Shown here: positions 9,526-17,755 of the stretch, one piece after another
Layout: each line of letters begins with the position of its first letter
Position numbering within the stretch: position 1 is the stretch's first letter
NCBI GenBank assembly: GCA_024181965.1
Contig: BQXS01012564.1
Span: forward strand, 1-21,479
DNA length: 21,479 nt
Source of the DNA: Aduncisulcus paluster
Taxonomy: Eukaryota; Fornicata
Direction: 5' to 3'
Program-made: the position numbers and the translations under genes
Notes under the pieces: generated by a model
Database searches by the model: none
What the model saw: only the letters and a program-made list of their open reading frames with translations
Told to the model about the DNA's origin: nothing

Positions 9526-10043
9526 TTATTTTCTTTCTTCGATTTCAATAGAAGAAGTAGAACACTCACATTCATGATCCGCATGGACAAATTGGAATCT
9601 GCACTCCTGGCTGTGCTCCCCAATCCTCGTAACCATTAAAGGATTTGGACACCACCGTTGACAACAGCCCCGAGCTGCATTTGAACATCCGCCCAAGGTT
9701 AGAATGTGGTACTTACACTCCTCGCATCTAACCATAATTCGATCCCCCTTAGTACTTCGCATGTGGAAATAAGCAACTTTACACTCTCCCAACACATGTT
9801 CCAACAACATTTTCACGGACCTTATAGGTACAGAAATGGCAGCAACATCGCCGAGTTCGTTACGAATAGATAGACCAGATCACGTTTGTGAGTCGAGTTT
9901 CTTCGTATGACTTGCAAGTGAGCGTTGTAACTCTTGGTCCATCGGTAGCAGTAAGTCATAGCTTGGGCTCCTGTAATGGTTTGGCCCGTGTGCTCGCATT
10001 TGATTTCATTTAGATCATCAATTAGTGCTGGGAGTTCATACAT
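9526..10043 (-). CDS. C2HC zinc-type module protein, copy 2, with upstream part
   Basis: The 9526-9816 part repeats copy 1: 'VKMLLEHVLGEC', 'IMVRCEECKYHIL' and 'IGEHSQECRFQF', with C-x2-C-x33-H-x3-C and extra Cys in the spacer ('GCCQRWC'). A 20-base DNA stretch around 9727-9746 matches copy 1 around 8925-8945 almost exactly, so the duplication is recent or conserved. The 9822-10043 part ('MYELPALIDDLNEI' onward) lies upstream in another frame and probably belongs to the same gene. It directly follows a gag-like remnant, so a retroelement origin cannot be excluded. Function is unknown. Confidence 0.45.
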
Positions 10044-10044
10044 A

Positions 10045-10252
10045 CTCTACTCGAATTGGTCCTTGATGAGGTCGATGAAATCTAAGACCATGGCTCGATC
10101 ACCATCATACTTTGGCGCGAGTCTTTTGATTTGTAGGCCATCATAAATGGTGATGATAGCGGCTGGTTCAATGATACGAGTAAGAACAGGCAGTTTAATG
10201 CCAGGATAGCGTTCACTGAGCTCTTCGAATTCAGCGATGTACTTGAGGACGG
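10045..10252 (-). mobile_element. Possible Ty3/gypsy gag remnant
   Basis: The minus-strand reading has the pattern seen in the clearer gag remnants of this window: an aromatic helix ('YIAEFEELSERYPGIKL'), then a hydrophobic 'RIIEPAAIITIYDGL' corresponding to the 'IEVDNLPLYYDVTG' block at 17600. Treated as an old, broken fragment. The match is by eye and weak. Confidence 0.3.
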
Positions 10253-10452
10253 TAGTTAAGAAAATTCACAGTTCATTGGTGTTAATTTCAAAGAAATATA
10301 AATGAATAAATCTTTGGGCTAGCAAATTTATTCTTTTTTAGATTTAATCAGATACAACATTGGTTTCTAGTACTAGCATTAGTTTTTTTTTAAAATGTGC
10401 CCAGAACTCCTGAAATATTATGAGATAGCCAAAAATCAACTAAAGGTGCCAC
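10253..10452. other. Non-coding AT-rich spacer
   Basis: No gene or RNA is visible in this stretch of T/A-rich sequence between two minus-strand features. Confidence 0.4.
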
Positions 10453-11237
10453 CTATGCTTCCAACAATGAAACTGGCACCCAGATTCTATCCGTTGTATT
10501 TGGTCCGAAAAGGTTTACTATGATATTTCCATACGGAGTGTAATGCGTATGCAATTTAGGAATTGAATCGTTTATATTTTTTGGGTGCTTGTGGCCAACA
10601 ATGGTTCGACAATTTTCACAAATTATTCTTCTTCCTTTTGTAACTAGTTCATAAAGTTTAAATGGGAGAATTCGGGATTCTCCGTCATTATCTCGTCGTG
10701 AATTATTATTCTTTCTCTCCAATCTTCCTTGGATTTATAATGTTCTATCTCGATATGATAGATACTATCTAGGATAGTATCCATCTTTAATGCTTCTTCC
10801 TTCAATCTGCAAATCATATCGGCCAATAATTTTGTCCTTTTTAAATTGTTATATTCATCTTCGACTTTCGATGCTAATCGGGTACGGAAATAAGTTAGAA
10901 TCTGCATTCTTGAAGCATCTTCTAATGGGTTAAATTTTCGTAACACCTTGATGTAGACATGTTGTTTGTCGGATTCCGAGAGAGTTCTTTCGCCTTAATG
11001 CTTCTTATAAGTCTTTCCGTTGATAACAATTTTGCCAGATAACAAAAGGAAATGATGTCTACAAACCATGCTTCTCTCTTCTCTACATCCGTCAATTTCA
11101 AAAAAAGTGGAGCAGGATAAGCTGTCCAACTCTTTGTAGAGGTTCAGCAAAGAGCCAAGGATCCGTCTTTTTATAGCAATGATATCAGTATGTACCCTCT
11201 CAATTCGTTCTAAAATTCTCTCTTCGAAGTCTGACAT
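10453..11237 (-). CDS. Unidentified helical protein with a CxxC pair, in more than one frame
   Basis: ATG at 11235-11237 begins a helical protein ('FEERILERIERVHTDIIAIK') with a Cys/His stretch near 11060-11130. The middle (about 10644-10990) is a second helical part ('KRTKLLADMICRLKEEALK'). The last part (10453-10722) carries 'RRIICENCRTIVGHKHP' and 'HTHY', which may be a distant relative of the neighbouring zinc modules. It sits between two gag remnants, so it may be an accessory ORF of a retroelement or an unrelated gene. No family is recognised. Confidence 0.35.
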
Positions 11238-11295
11238 TGATTAAAATAACAAAAATATAGTTTTTGATCTGATTCTTGTTGATAAAAGGGTTTTT

Positions 11296-11900
11296 TCAAA
11301 GTTGATTGGGCCTGATATTTTCGGATCGTTTATAATATATTTTTGATAATGTACATTTGATCATGTGGGAATCTGGTCTGAACACCACTCTTTTAATAAT
11401 GGTGGAACCTCGAAATCGTCTTAAAACCCGATATAGATGGTGCAAACAATTCGGAGGCTTTAATCGCCTTAATTCCCAATGGGATAAAATCGTCTTTAAG
11501 AGTTTTTGCAAAAGTTTTGTAGCCTTCATTCTTCAGGAAAGAAATACAAAATTTTACCGATGGTGAAGGCTCTTTAAACAATTTTAGTGCGGTTAAAATG
11601 TCGTCCCAGTGCTCACAGATCTTAAAATACTCCTTAAGTAGCGAATCCCATCTTCAATATCGAATGGTGCTAGTGGCCCCAAACACTTGGTCTACCGCAG
11701 CTCGTGCCTTCTTTCAGTTGGATGTGGATTTAAAATCGTCCACCTCAGACAAGTCCTTTATAATGTCTAAGACCGTTAGATCCACCAATTCCGTCCATTT
11801 CTTTGAACCACCTAAGCTCACATAATGTTCAAAATTCGCCATAAACTCACTCCATTTATCACCTTCCAAATCTTCGAGTCTCGGCATAGTAAGAGCTGCT
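11296..11900 (-). mobile_element. Ty3/gypsy gag remnant
   Basis: Old, broken gag fragment. The minus strand starts near 11888 ('MPRLEDLEGDKWSEF') and includes 'YVSLGGSKKWTELVDLTV', which aligns by eye with the remnants at 15150 ('GSLKEWTEMVDITVL') and 17040 ('SLGGTKK', 'IEMVEASAL'). It has several breaks. An LTR-like segment lies just upstream, as expected for the 5' side of an element. The copies are diverged from each other, suggesting old or separate subfamilies. Confidence 0.6.
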
Positions 11901-11934
11901 TCCGTTGTGATTAATGGCTTCTTTCTTAACCTTT

Positions 11935-12060
11935 TCTCTTATACTGTACTATACTGTACTAATATTAATATTGTTAGACGCTTGCAAATTTATTGAATTA
12001 AGGATCGGAGTGGGTCAGTTCTATATATAGAATGTCGAGAAAGTCACAGACATACTCTTT
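11935..12060 (-). repeat. LTR-like segment upstream of a gag remnant
   Basis: In the minus direction: a TATA-like TCTATATATAGAA, CACTCCGATC, an AATAAA-type signal, then a tandem decamer (ATACTGTACT twice on the plus strand, 11941-11960). The same order occurs at 15171-15290. It lies between a protease remnant and a gag start. Boundaries are uncertain. Confidence 0.5.
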
Positions 12061-12930
12061 TTCAAGAATGAATCAGGAATTCGCTCGCTATTCGCTACAG
12101 ACATCGAACATCCTGTATCAAGTAGAACAAATACCTTTTTCTCCTCATCTGGCCCATTTACCACATACTCCTCGGGGGATTTACTCTTTTTAGTTATAGT
12201 CGCGGACTTTGAGTAAACCTTCTTTCCCCTCTCTTGTGAATCTTTTCCTGTCTTATGCCGGCATAGTAAGGTTTCGTCTTTGGATTACGTTCATTCGTTT
12301 GGTAAGGTTTCGTGTATCTGTTTATTGACCACGTTCCGATAACTGAATAAATTTCATGTTGTAGTCATGGATCGACGTCATAGAATTATCATAAGATAAT
12401 GTGAAGCTGCTAAGTCTCGATGTGAACTCGGCCAAAAAACGTTTAATTGATGCCCAAATTAAGGGACGGACTCAAAATAATAATTTATATATGCCTTTGT
12501 TATTGAATGAAGCAGATGTACCATACATGGCATCCGTAAAGCTCCATAATGTTTTTCTATCAAAATTTGACACACTATCTCCATGATCCTTTCGCGATCG
12601 ATATTAATACATAAATATCACTTGGACTGATTTTTAAATCTCTTAACTTTGCTATTAATGCACTTGTGCGTGTATCTGCTGGTTTAGGAATAACTTCCTT
12701 GATCTTATCCTCTCTGAACGCTAAAGTGTGATGCATATTATTTTATAAATACTATTTATAGCTAGTAGCCGAATGATAAATTCTCGTATTCACTTCGACT
12801 ACCACTTGTAATCTGATAACGTGATGCTCAGCTTCATATGATTTTTTCACTTCCCGTCCAAGAGCCCTTTCATACTATGAAAGAATTGTAGTACAATTCA
12901 GATTTAATTTTTCCAACATTCAAATACCCA
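12000..12930 (-). mobile_element. Ty3/gypsy gag-protease remnant
   Basis: On the minus strand: gag-like helices (about 12250-12740, including 'IPKPADTRTSALIAKLRDL' and 'SIHDYNMKFIQLSERG'), a short basic 'CRHKTGKD' that may be a nucleocapsid knuckle remnant (about 12245), then 'VFVLLDTGCSMSVA' at about 12085-12130. The last carries the DTG core of a retroviral-type aspartic protease. Several breaks; old. More protein-like sequence ('GREVKKSYEAEHHVIRLQV') lies at 12770-12900. The LTR-like segment at 11935-12060 abuts the protease part. Confidence 0.6.
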
Positions 12931-12977
12931 ATAGCAAATGTTCCGAATTATTGCAGAAGTGTCCCTAGCTCATCGTG

Positions 12978-13456
12978 CATCAATAAAATGAAAATTCAGA
13001 ACTTCTTAAAATCTTTATTTACGTGAATGAGGAAACAGGTCACGTGGCAGAAGAAGGTAGACGTACTGCAGCACGTCGTCCACCGCCGTGGAATGAACAA
13101 GAATGTCGAGCAAAGATATTAAAAAGATATAGAGATTTAATATATGCAGCAGGTTCCGTCGGTACTGTTTATCTAAACCTCTTTGCAACACGAATGGTTG
13201 CACAATCACGATGAAGTGATCAGCCTGATCGAGTCAGGAAGACATGTTGACCAATCCTCCTGCGGATTTAACACAAGTAATAGTAACTCTCCAGCGAGAA
13301 ATCCAAACTAGAGTTTCTCATGATATGAGACAAGATGATTTTAAATTAATTGCTTTTCGCGTTCGAAAACGACATGCAAACGTTTTGGAGGCCGCTTTTA
13401 GGTCCCAGATCGAGTATCAAGATGATTTACTAACTCGTCAAGAAACAGAAGCGTGA
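12978..13456 (+). pseudogene. Unidentified plus-strand ORFs, possibly one gene
   Basis: Three consecutive plus frames look coding. 12978-13215 is Glu/Arg-rich, then 'WNEQECRAKILKRYRDL'. 13216-13317 includes 'DEVISLIESGRHVDQSSCG'. The frame starting at ATG 13244 runs to 13456 with 'QREIQTRVSHDMRQDDF', a basic helix and an acidic end. Each step is +1. There is no ATG in the first frame. The end overlaps the transposase fragment on the other strand. No family is recognised; the coding status of each part is uncertain. Confidence 0.25.
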
Positions 13457-14119
13457 AGTAGTACGAGTGACCAGCTCTCCCCGATCATCTTTAGCTGTTT
13501 CATCCGTAAAATACAGGTTTGCAGCTGTCATGCCTTTCCTATAACAAGCTCGGATCCCATCCTCATAAGCCAGGATATGTTCCATTGAAATTTGAATTGC
13601 AAGCTCATTTACAACCTTTCTAGTGATTTTTCTTGATTTTAGCAGCCTACATACGGAACTGTCGCTTATCTCTTTACCAAAGAAAATTTTAATAAAAATA
13701 CAAATTTCCATGAGGGTAGGCTTTGGTTTTACATATAGAATATGGCTTATGAGATGTTTTATCTCTTGTTCTGTGAGGATCGGTGGTCTCCCCTTTCTTT
13801 GCTGCAAATCAGTTTCATCTTGATCCTCGAGATAGATAAAACTATTTATCCATCTATTGATCTGTCGTATAGATTTTCCTAACGCCATCGATCTTCTCTC
13901 AATCTTCAGTATTCGCCGTCCTTGCTTCACTCCAATTCGATGGAGTAGTATGCTGGAAGAGTATTTGGAGGTTTGTAAACATTGAAAAGATATAGTAATT
14001 GGTTTTAAAAAACTTAAAAACGCCAAATGAAGATGCACGCCACTGTATCGAATTTTTGGAAAACAAATATTACGAAAAGTTTGCAATGTCATTAGTGAAA
14101 GGGTTTCTACCGATGACAA
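13430..14119 (-). mobile_element. Tc1/mariner-IS630 transposase fragment (DNA-binding half)
   Basis: The frame is open over 229 codons. The transposase proper probably starts near 'MALGKSIRQINRWI', the first helix-turn-helix. A basic 'RKGRPPILTEQEIKHLI' linker follows, of the GRPR/AT-hook kind usual between the two DNA-binding subdomains. A second helix-turn-helix follows ('GKEISDSSVCRLLKSRKI'), then 'NLYFTDET' with the first catalytic Asp. It stops about 20 residues later, so the rest of the catalytic core is missing. The same family supplies the 6435-6722 fragment. No terminal repeats were identified. Confidence 0.75.
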
Positions 14120-14207
14120 TGGAAGCTATCCGAGTCAGCTAGTATGAAACACCTAAATATAATGGTTATATCATTATTAATAATTGGAGAGAAAAGATGA
14201 GATCAGA

Positions 14208-14504
14208 ATGGAATTGTACAGAAATTCACAGTCGACATGGCTTGATATGTTATTAAAAATGTATTACACCATTGTTGCCTTACAGGCAGAAACTTGGCAA
14301 GGTTCTTTTGAACTATCTTATGAAAAGTTGAAAGAAGGCATTTTCCTCTCTTCTTGTCATATTGATAGTCCTATAGAAGGAGAATTAAAGAGCTCCTGTG
14401 AAGATATTTGTGGTACATCATGTGTTCTGTTCGAAAAACATTGTTTCACTTTTAAAAATTCGTCACGAATTAATGAATCTATCACTTTCTGGTTCATCGA
14501 TTGA
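14208..14504 (+). CDS. Unidentified 98-residue ORF
   Basis: ATG at 14208 and TGA at the end frame 98 residues without interruption. A helical start ('STWLDMLLKMYYTIVALQAE') is followed by five Cys in the C-terminal half ('SSCEDICGTSC', 'KHCFTF'). There is no signal peptide and no known motif. It lies beside transposon debris and may be chance. Confidence 0.25.
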   Translation: MELYRNSQSTWLDMLLKMYYTIVALQAETWQGSFELSYEKLKEGIFLSSCHIDSPIEGELKSSCEDICGTSCVLFEKHCFTFKNSSRINESITFWFID

Positions 14505-14678
14505 AATATTTTTCAGTGTTGTCAAGCAATTGATAGCAAAGTGACGAAATCATGCTTTCAGAAATTCATTTTGATTCCACACCTTGTTCAATACTTAGAA
14601 AAAATTTTAACAATTATTTTAAATATTAAAATGATTTGATTTATTTTATTTTATTACTAATTTAAAAGGAGGATTGAT
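14505..14678. other. AT-rich non-coding stretch
   Basis: No gene or clear repeat is seen in this stretch of T/A runs between a small ORF and a retroelement remnant. Confidence 0.4.
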
Positions 14679-15172
14679 TTATTTTGGAACCCTATGTTCT
14701 GTACTATTAAACTTTTTGTTGAACAATGTTACAAGTTCTTCCTTGTCACTTCCTTTCCTTATTTGCCATATTTCACCAACAATGCCCCTTTTCGATCCGT
14801 CTGTCCTGACTATAAATTCCGCAGATCTGCATGGATGGTGTAGTATTAATTTCCTTCTTATTCTCCCCTTTAGATTCTCCAGAACCTCGTCTTGTGCTTC
14901 CCCCCAAATGACTTTGTCTTCCTTTTGTGACAATAAATCTGTCGTCCATTTTTCTCTCTCCTCATGCTCATTTGACGTAGTTCGTCGTACAAGTTAGGCG
15001 TTGAACTCGCACCGAAGATCTTATCCACCGTTGTCTTCCCCTTTTTCCTTGCCGCTTTCGTCCTCAATTCTGATACACTCACCAGGTCCCTTATGATCCC
15101 TAATACTGTAATATCAACCATTTCTGTCCATTCTTTCAAGCTTCCCAACGTAGTCATACAAAATTTCAACAA
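14679..15172 (-). mobile_element. Ty3/gypsy remnant: gag piece next to an RNase H piece
   Basis: The minus strand first shows a gag N-terminal piece (near 15150: 'GSLKEWTEMVDITVL'). It then shows an RNase H piece at about 14690-14935: 'VIWGEAQDEVLENLKG', then 'EFIVRTDGSKRGIVGEIWQI', the Ty3 RNase H start with its first catalytic Asp in 'RTDGS'. The pieces lie side by side without the usual protease and reverse transcriptase between them. Old and broken. An LTR-like segment lies upstream at 15171-15290. Confidence 0.65.
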
Positions 15173-15290
15173 TAAATATTAATATTGTAAGTTATTAGCA
15201 ATAATTTATTGAATAAAAGTGATCGGAGTGATCAAGGTTCTAAATATAGATCACTGAGAAGTTTCAGAAAAAGACATGATGTACCATCAT
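15171..15290 (-). repeat. LTR-like segment upstream of a gag remnant
   Basis: It shares an ordered set of motifs with 11935-12060: ACTTCTCAG, CTATATTTAGAAC, CACTCCGATC and AATAAA (all in the minus direction), ending at the gag piece. GATCGGAGTG on the plus strand is at 15221-15230. Confidence 0.5.
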
Positions 15291-15570
15291 CATCGTGCCC
15301 TTTAAAATATACACAAATATTACTGATAGATGGTAGTACCATCTATATTGTTAAAAATGGGAGAAGAAAAGTAACACAGAACATATGAAAATGTTTTTGA
15401 CGAATAGACTTTATCCCCATTTAAGCTATAATATTTTTTTGGGATCAACTTAATTGGCTGGAGAATTAAACAGAATATTAACAAATAATAGTTTTGAATT
15501 TGTTTAAAACATAAAAATAAACGTATGAAATGGAGTGCCCATGAGCACTCCATCTGTTCAGAGTACCGTT
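15291..15570. other. Non-coding AT-rich stretch
   Basis: No convincing gene. A small inverted repeat, GATGGTAGTACCATC, lies at about 15329-15343. Confidence 0.4.
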
Positions 15571-15778
15571 ATGCATATATATAACATTTACTAAGCCGCG
15601 ATCTTCCTTCATCCTGTTCTTCCGGTTCTTCTTTTGCCACGTCTTGGTTGTCTGTGCCCGGCTGCGAGTTTGTTGCGACGTCGGGCTGCTTCTCCGATTC
15701 TTCGGATTCTTCTTCTGCTTGAGAGTCTTCTTCAGCTTCATCTTCCTTTCTTGCATTTCTTATGCGTCTTGGTGGCAT
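15569..15778 (-). CDS. Short acidic disordered protein
   Basis: ATG at 15776-15778 gives 69 residues. The start is basic ('MPPRRIRNARK'), followed by a Glu/Asp/Gln/Ser-rich low-complexity stretch, and the end is 'KCYIYA'. It has no fold signature. The 'MPPRR' start is common in gag-type and other disordered proteins, so a retroelement origin is possible. It is divergent from the 15809-16384 gene, with a 20-base palindrome further upstream in between. Confidence 0.35.
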   Translation of the reverse strand: MPPRRIRNARKEDEAEEDSQAEEESEESEKQPDVATNSQPGTDNQDVAKEEPEEQDEGRSRLSKCYIYA

Positions 15779-15808
15779 GAATTTGTGCTCGCGTTTCTTG
15801 AAATGTAA

Positions 15809-16384
15809 ACAAAGAGCACTCTCCTTCCTGTTTTCTGTGCCACCTTTCCACTCCGATCGGAGTGGATACCCCCTTGCGTTTCTCTAGTCCTCGACCTGTT
15901 TCACGGTATGTAAAATTCTTTCTGTTGTTATTAAATTTTCTTTCTACTAATTTTGTTGTTTTCGTTATTATGCCCCCTTCTTTCTACGGTATTCTGAAAT
16001 ACTTTGTATTGGCATTTGAACTGTTATCAAAAATAAACTCTTTTTTTGTCTTGAATGCCTGCACAAGTGCGAGTTGAACGTCCGTTATCATCACTACAAC
16101 TGCTTGAATATATCACAGATCTTTAGGAACAGATTCTAAAATCACAAGAAAGGGAAGGGATAACGAAGGTTGCTGATGCTGTTCATATTGCAACAACATG
16201 GCGCAATCATGATGGAAAGAAACACATTGATGATATTCTTGAGGCATCAAGTGGTGCTGATAGTGACTGTGACATCTATAAAGATCAGTTAGAATACATT
16301 CAAACAATTTTATCGTATCTAAGGTCATGCCTCCTAACTCTTGGTCATGTAGCAAGTCACCACAATGTAGATCGGGTGGGCTAA
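15809..16384 (+). CDS. Unidentified gene with a probable intron
   Basis: The frame is open from 15809 to the putative donor at 15906 and resumes after 16067. Exon 1 reads 'SEWIPPCVSLVLDLFH'; exon 2 reads 'RVERPLSSLQLLEYITDL'. After a TAG at 16124-16126 the same frame stays clearly protein-like ('EQILKSQEREGITKVADAVH', then 'DQLEYIQTILSYLRSCLLTL') up to TAA 16382-16384. Exon 1 has no ATG. Without splicing, ATG 16055 starts the same exon-2 frame. The TAG may be a true end, a substitution or an error. The minus-strand frame 16113-16490 is also open and is less likely. No family is recognised. Confidence 0.35.
15847..15866. repeat. Perfect 20-base palindrome
   Basis: TCCACTCCGATCGGAGTGGA reads the same on both strands. 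Each arm contains the GATCGGAGTG motif of the LTR-like segments at 12003 and 15221. It lies between two divergent ORFs and could be a regulatory dyad or a junction of two LTR pieces. Confidence 0.8.
15906..16067 (+). other. Putative spliceosomal intron
   Basis: A GTATGT donor (15906-15911), TACTAAT branch-like site (15945-15951) and T-rich tract lead to CACAAG (acceptor AG 16066-16067). No AG occurs anywhere between donor and acceptor, in 160 bases. Removal joins two open stretches in one frame (phase 1). All signals match the common eukaryotic intron grammar; splicing itself is inferred. Confidence 0.5.
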
Positions 16385-16449
16385 ATAACAACTTGTCGGT
16401 TACCCATGAATATATGAGGTTATTCTCATCATAATAGCTTACCGTATCA

Positions 16450-16674
16450 ATGGAATCATCTTCTGATAAGGGAGAGAACCGCCTCTTCACGGCGATATTC
16501 TCCTTTCAGATTGCAACATGTGTACCTAACACACAATGCACTATGTCTACTTCTGTCAATAGTAATACCATCCATGAATGCGATAATAAGACCAATGAAG
16601 AAGATGGGATGTACCAGGATACCCGAGTCAATTTATTGAATAAACGGTCACAATTATTCTATTCACATCATTGA
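16450..16674 (+). CDS. Small unidentified ORF
   Basis: ATG at 16450 and TGA at 16672-16674 frame 74 residues, polar, with three Cys and no motif. Another plus frame over the same bases is also open. It could be a further exon of the upstream gene or chance. Confidence 0.2.
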   Translation: MESSSDKGENRLFTAIFSFQIATCVPNTQCTMSTSVNSNTIHECDNKTNEEDGMYQDTRVNLLNKRSQLFYSHH

Positions 16675-16814
16675 ATACATCACCATAATATGTTTCGTCA
16701 CTATGAGAATTGGAACAATTTGAATGGTTAAGATGACTGACATTCATGACATTTGTAATCCGTGGCTTCCATAAATGTCGGTGAGAAAAGGGCTGAGAAA
16801 ACCCGACGGCTGTT

Positions 16815-16905
16815 TGTCACCTTCTCAGGATGTTCTAATTATAGAATTCAAGCCTGTCCGTTTATTAAGAAAAATGTAACCAGTCAACAGTATATACTTT
16901 GGCCA
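16815..16905 (+). repeat. LTR-like segment upstream of a plus-strand gag remnant
   Basis: It has the same order of motifs as the LTR-like segments at 11935 and 15171, but on the plus strand: ACCTTCTCAG, TTCTAATTATAGAATTC, CCTGTCCG and TTTATTAAGAAA. It ends just before the gag start at 16914. More diverged than the other two. Confidence 0.35.
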
Positions 16906-16913
16906 TTAATGTT

Positions 16914-17190
16914 ATGAGCAACAAGGATACCGAAAAATCCGAAAGAACTAGCGCTATGAACCCTCCAAAACCACCCTTTTTAAAATCGTTGGACACGAAA
17001 AATTGGGGAGGGTTCACACGAGAACTTACGCATTACAAGTCTCTTGGGGGAACAAAAAAGTGAATCGAAATGGTTGAAGCCAGTGCCCTGGCCGTAATCA
17101 CAGATATTTCGGATGTGCAGGATTTGAAGTCAGCTGAAAACCAAGAAAAAGATAAGATTGGACGTGGAACTTCTTCTGAAGTTGTCAAAA
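16914..17190 (+). mobile_element. Ty3/gypsy gag remnant, plus strand
   Basis: The reading starts at ATG 16914 ('MSNKDTEKSERTSAMNPPK'), then 'LDTKNWGGFTRELTHYKSLG', and continues into 'MVEASALAVITDISDVQDL', matching the N-terminal block of the other gag remnants. Broken. It runs head-on into a minus-strand gag remnant. Confidence 0.55.
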
Positions 17191-17755
17191 CTAGACTCAA
17201 AACCTTGAATTTGTGGTTGAATATCATGGCAGTAAGAGCAGACATGTCAATAGTTTCAACACCATCAAGGGCGGCTTCACACCTTGTGCGAAAAAACACA
17301 TTCTGGATTCCCTCCAGGAAATACTTCTTCAAAAGGTTAGCAGATGGGAGTTCATCGGCAGGAACTCGTCTTAGAGTCTTCCTGAAAGCCTTAACATAGA
17401 CAACGACATCTTTATCGGTTACTTCTCGAAGTTTGATGGTTTCGAAGGAATTCAACGCATCCAAACCAGAGATTGTCCCGAAATGGGCTTCAACCTTCTC
17501 AATAAAGGCTTTTCCCTGCGCACGAATTGTAATATTATCGACAACAGCATCAGTAGTAGGAAACGTTAACTCAGCACCTGTCACATCGTAATACAAGGGT
17601 AAGTTATCAACCTCGATCATCGTAATTAGGTTTACAGTACCTCCACGAGCTCTATACTGCTCGTACTCACCTATGAATTTGTAAAATTCACGGGAGCCGC
17701 TCCCATGGCGGCCATAGAAACGCAAATACACGGGTTTAAATCTTCCATAAATTAA
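17150..17755 (-). mobile_element. Ty3/gypsy gag remnant, minus strand
   Basis: The reading has the capsid-like order of Ty3 gag proteins: 'REFYKFIGEYEQYRARGG', 'IEVDNLPLYYDVTGAEL', then 'YVKAFRKTLRRVPADELP' and 'LLKKYFLEGIQNVFFRTRC', which is the classical C-terminal capsid helix block. The best-preserved gag piece in the window, but broken. The motif-sharing segment at 17790-17880 lies upstream. Confidence 0.65.

Noticed and set aside
12003-15865. GATCGGAGTG copies as sequencing-adapter contamination.
   Set aside because: The common adapter starts AGATCGGAAGAGC; the match stops after GATCGGA, and the flanks are shared LTR-like sequence.
15862-16077. Plus-strand ORF with hydrophobic segments, looking like a small membrane protein.
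   Set aside because: It overlaps the putative intron; the T-rich, AG-free sequence explains the Phe/Leu content.
2491-16384. TAA/TAG read as glutamine (hexamitid-type code), because several frames stay protein-like beyond TAA or TAG (near 2491, 5867, 6784, 16124).
   Set aside because: The CCDC40-like gene and the 397-residue transposase contain many Gln, all CAA or CAG, with no in-frame TAA/TAG, and the 9526 ORF would run on into plain AT-rich spacer. A reassigned code would show TAR throughout.
16113-16490. Minus-strand ORF of 125 codons.
   Set aside because: It has no ATG, and the opposite-strand frame of the intron-bearing gene reads as a more ordinary protein. It is kept only as an alternative.
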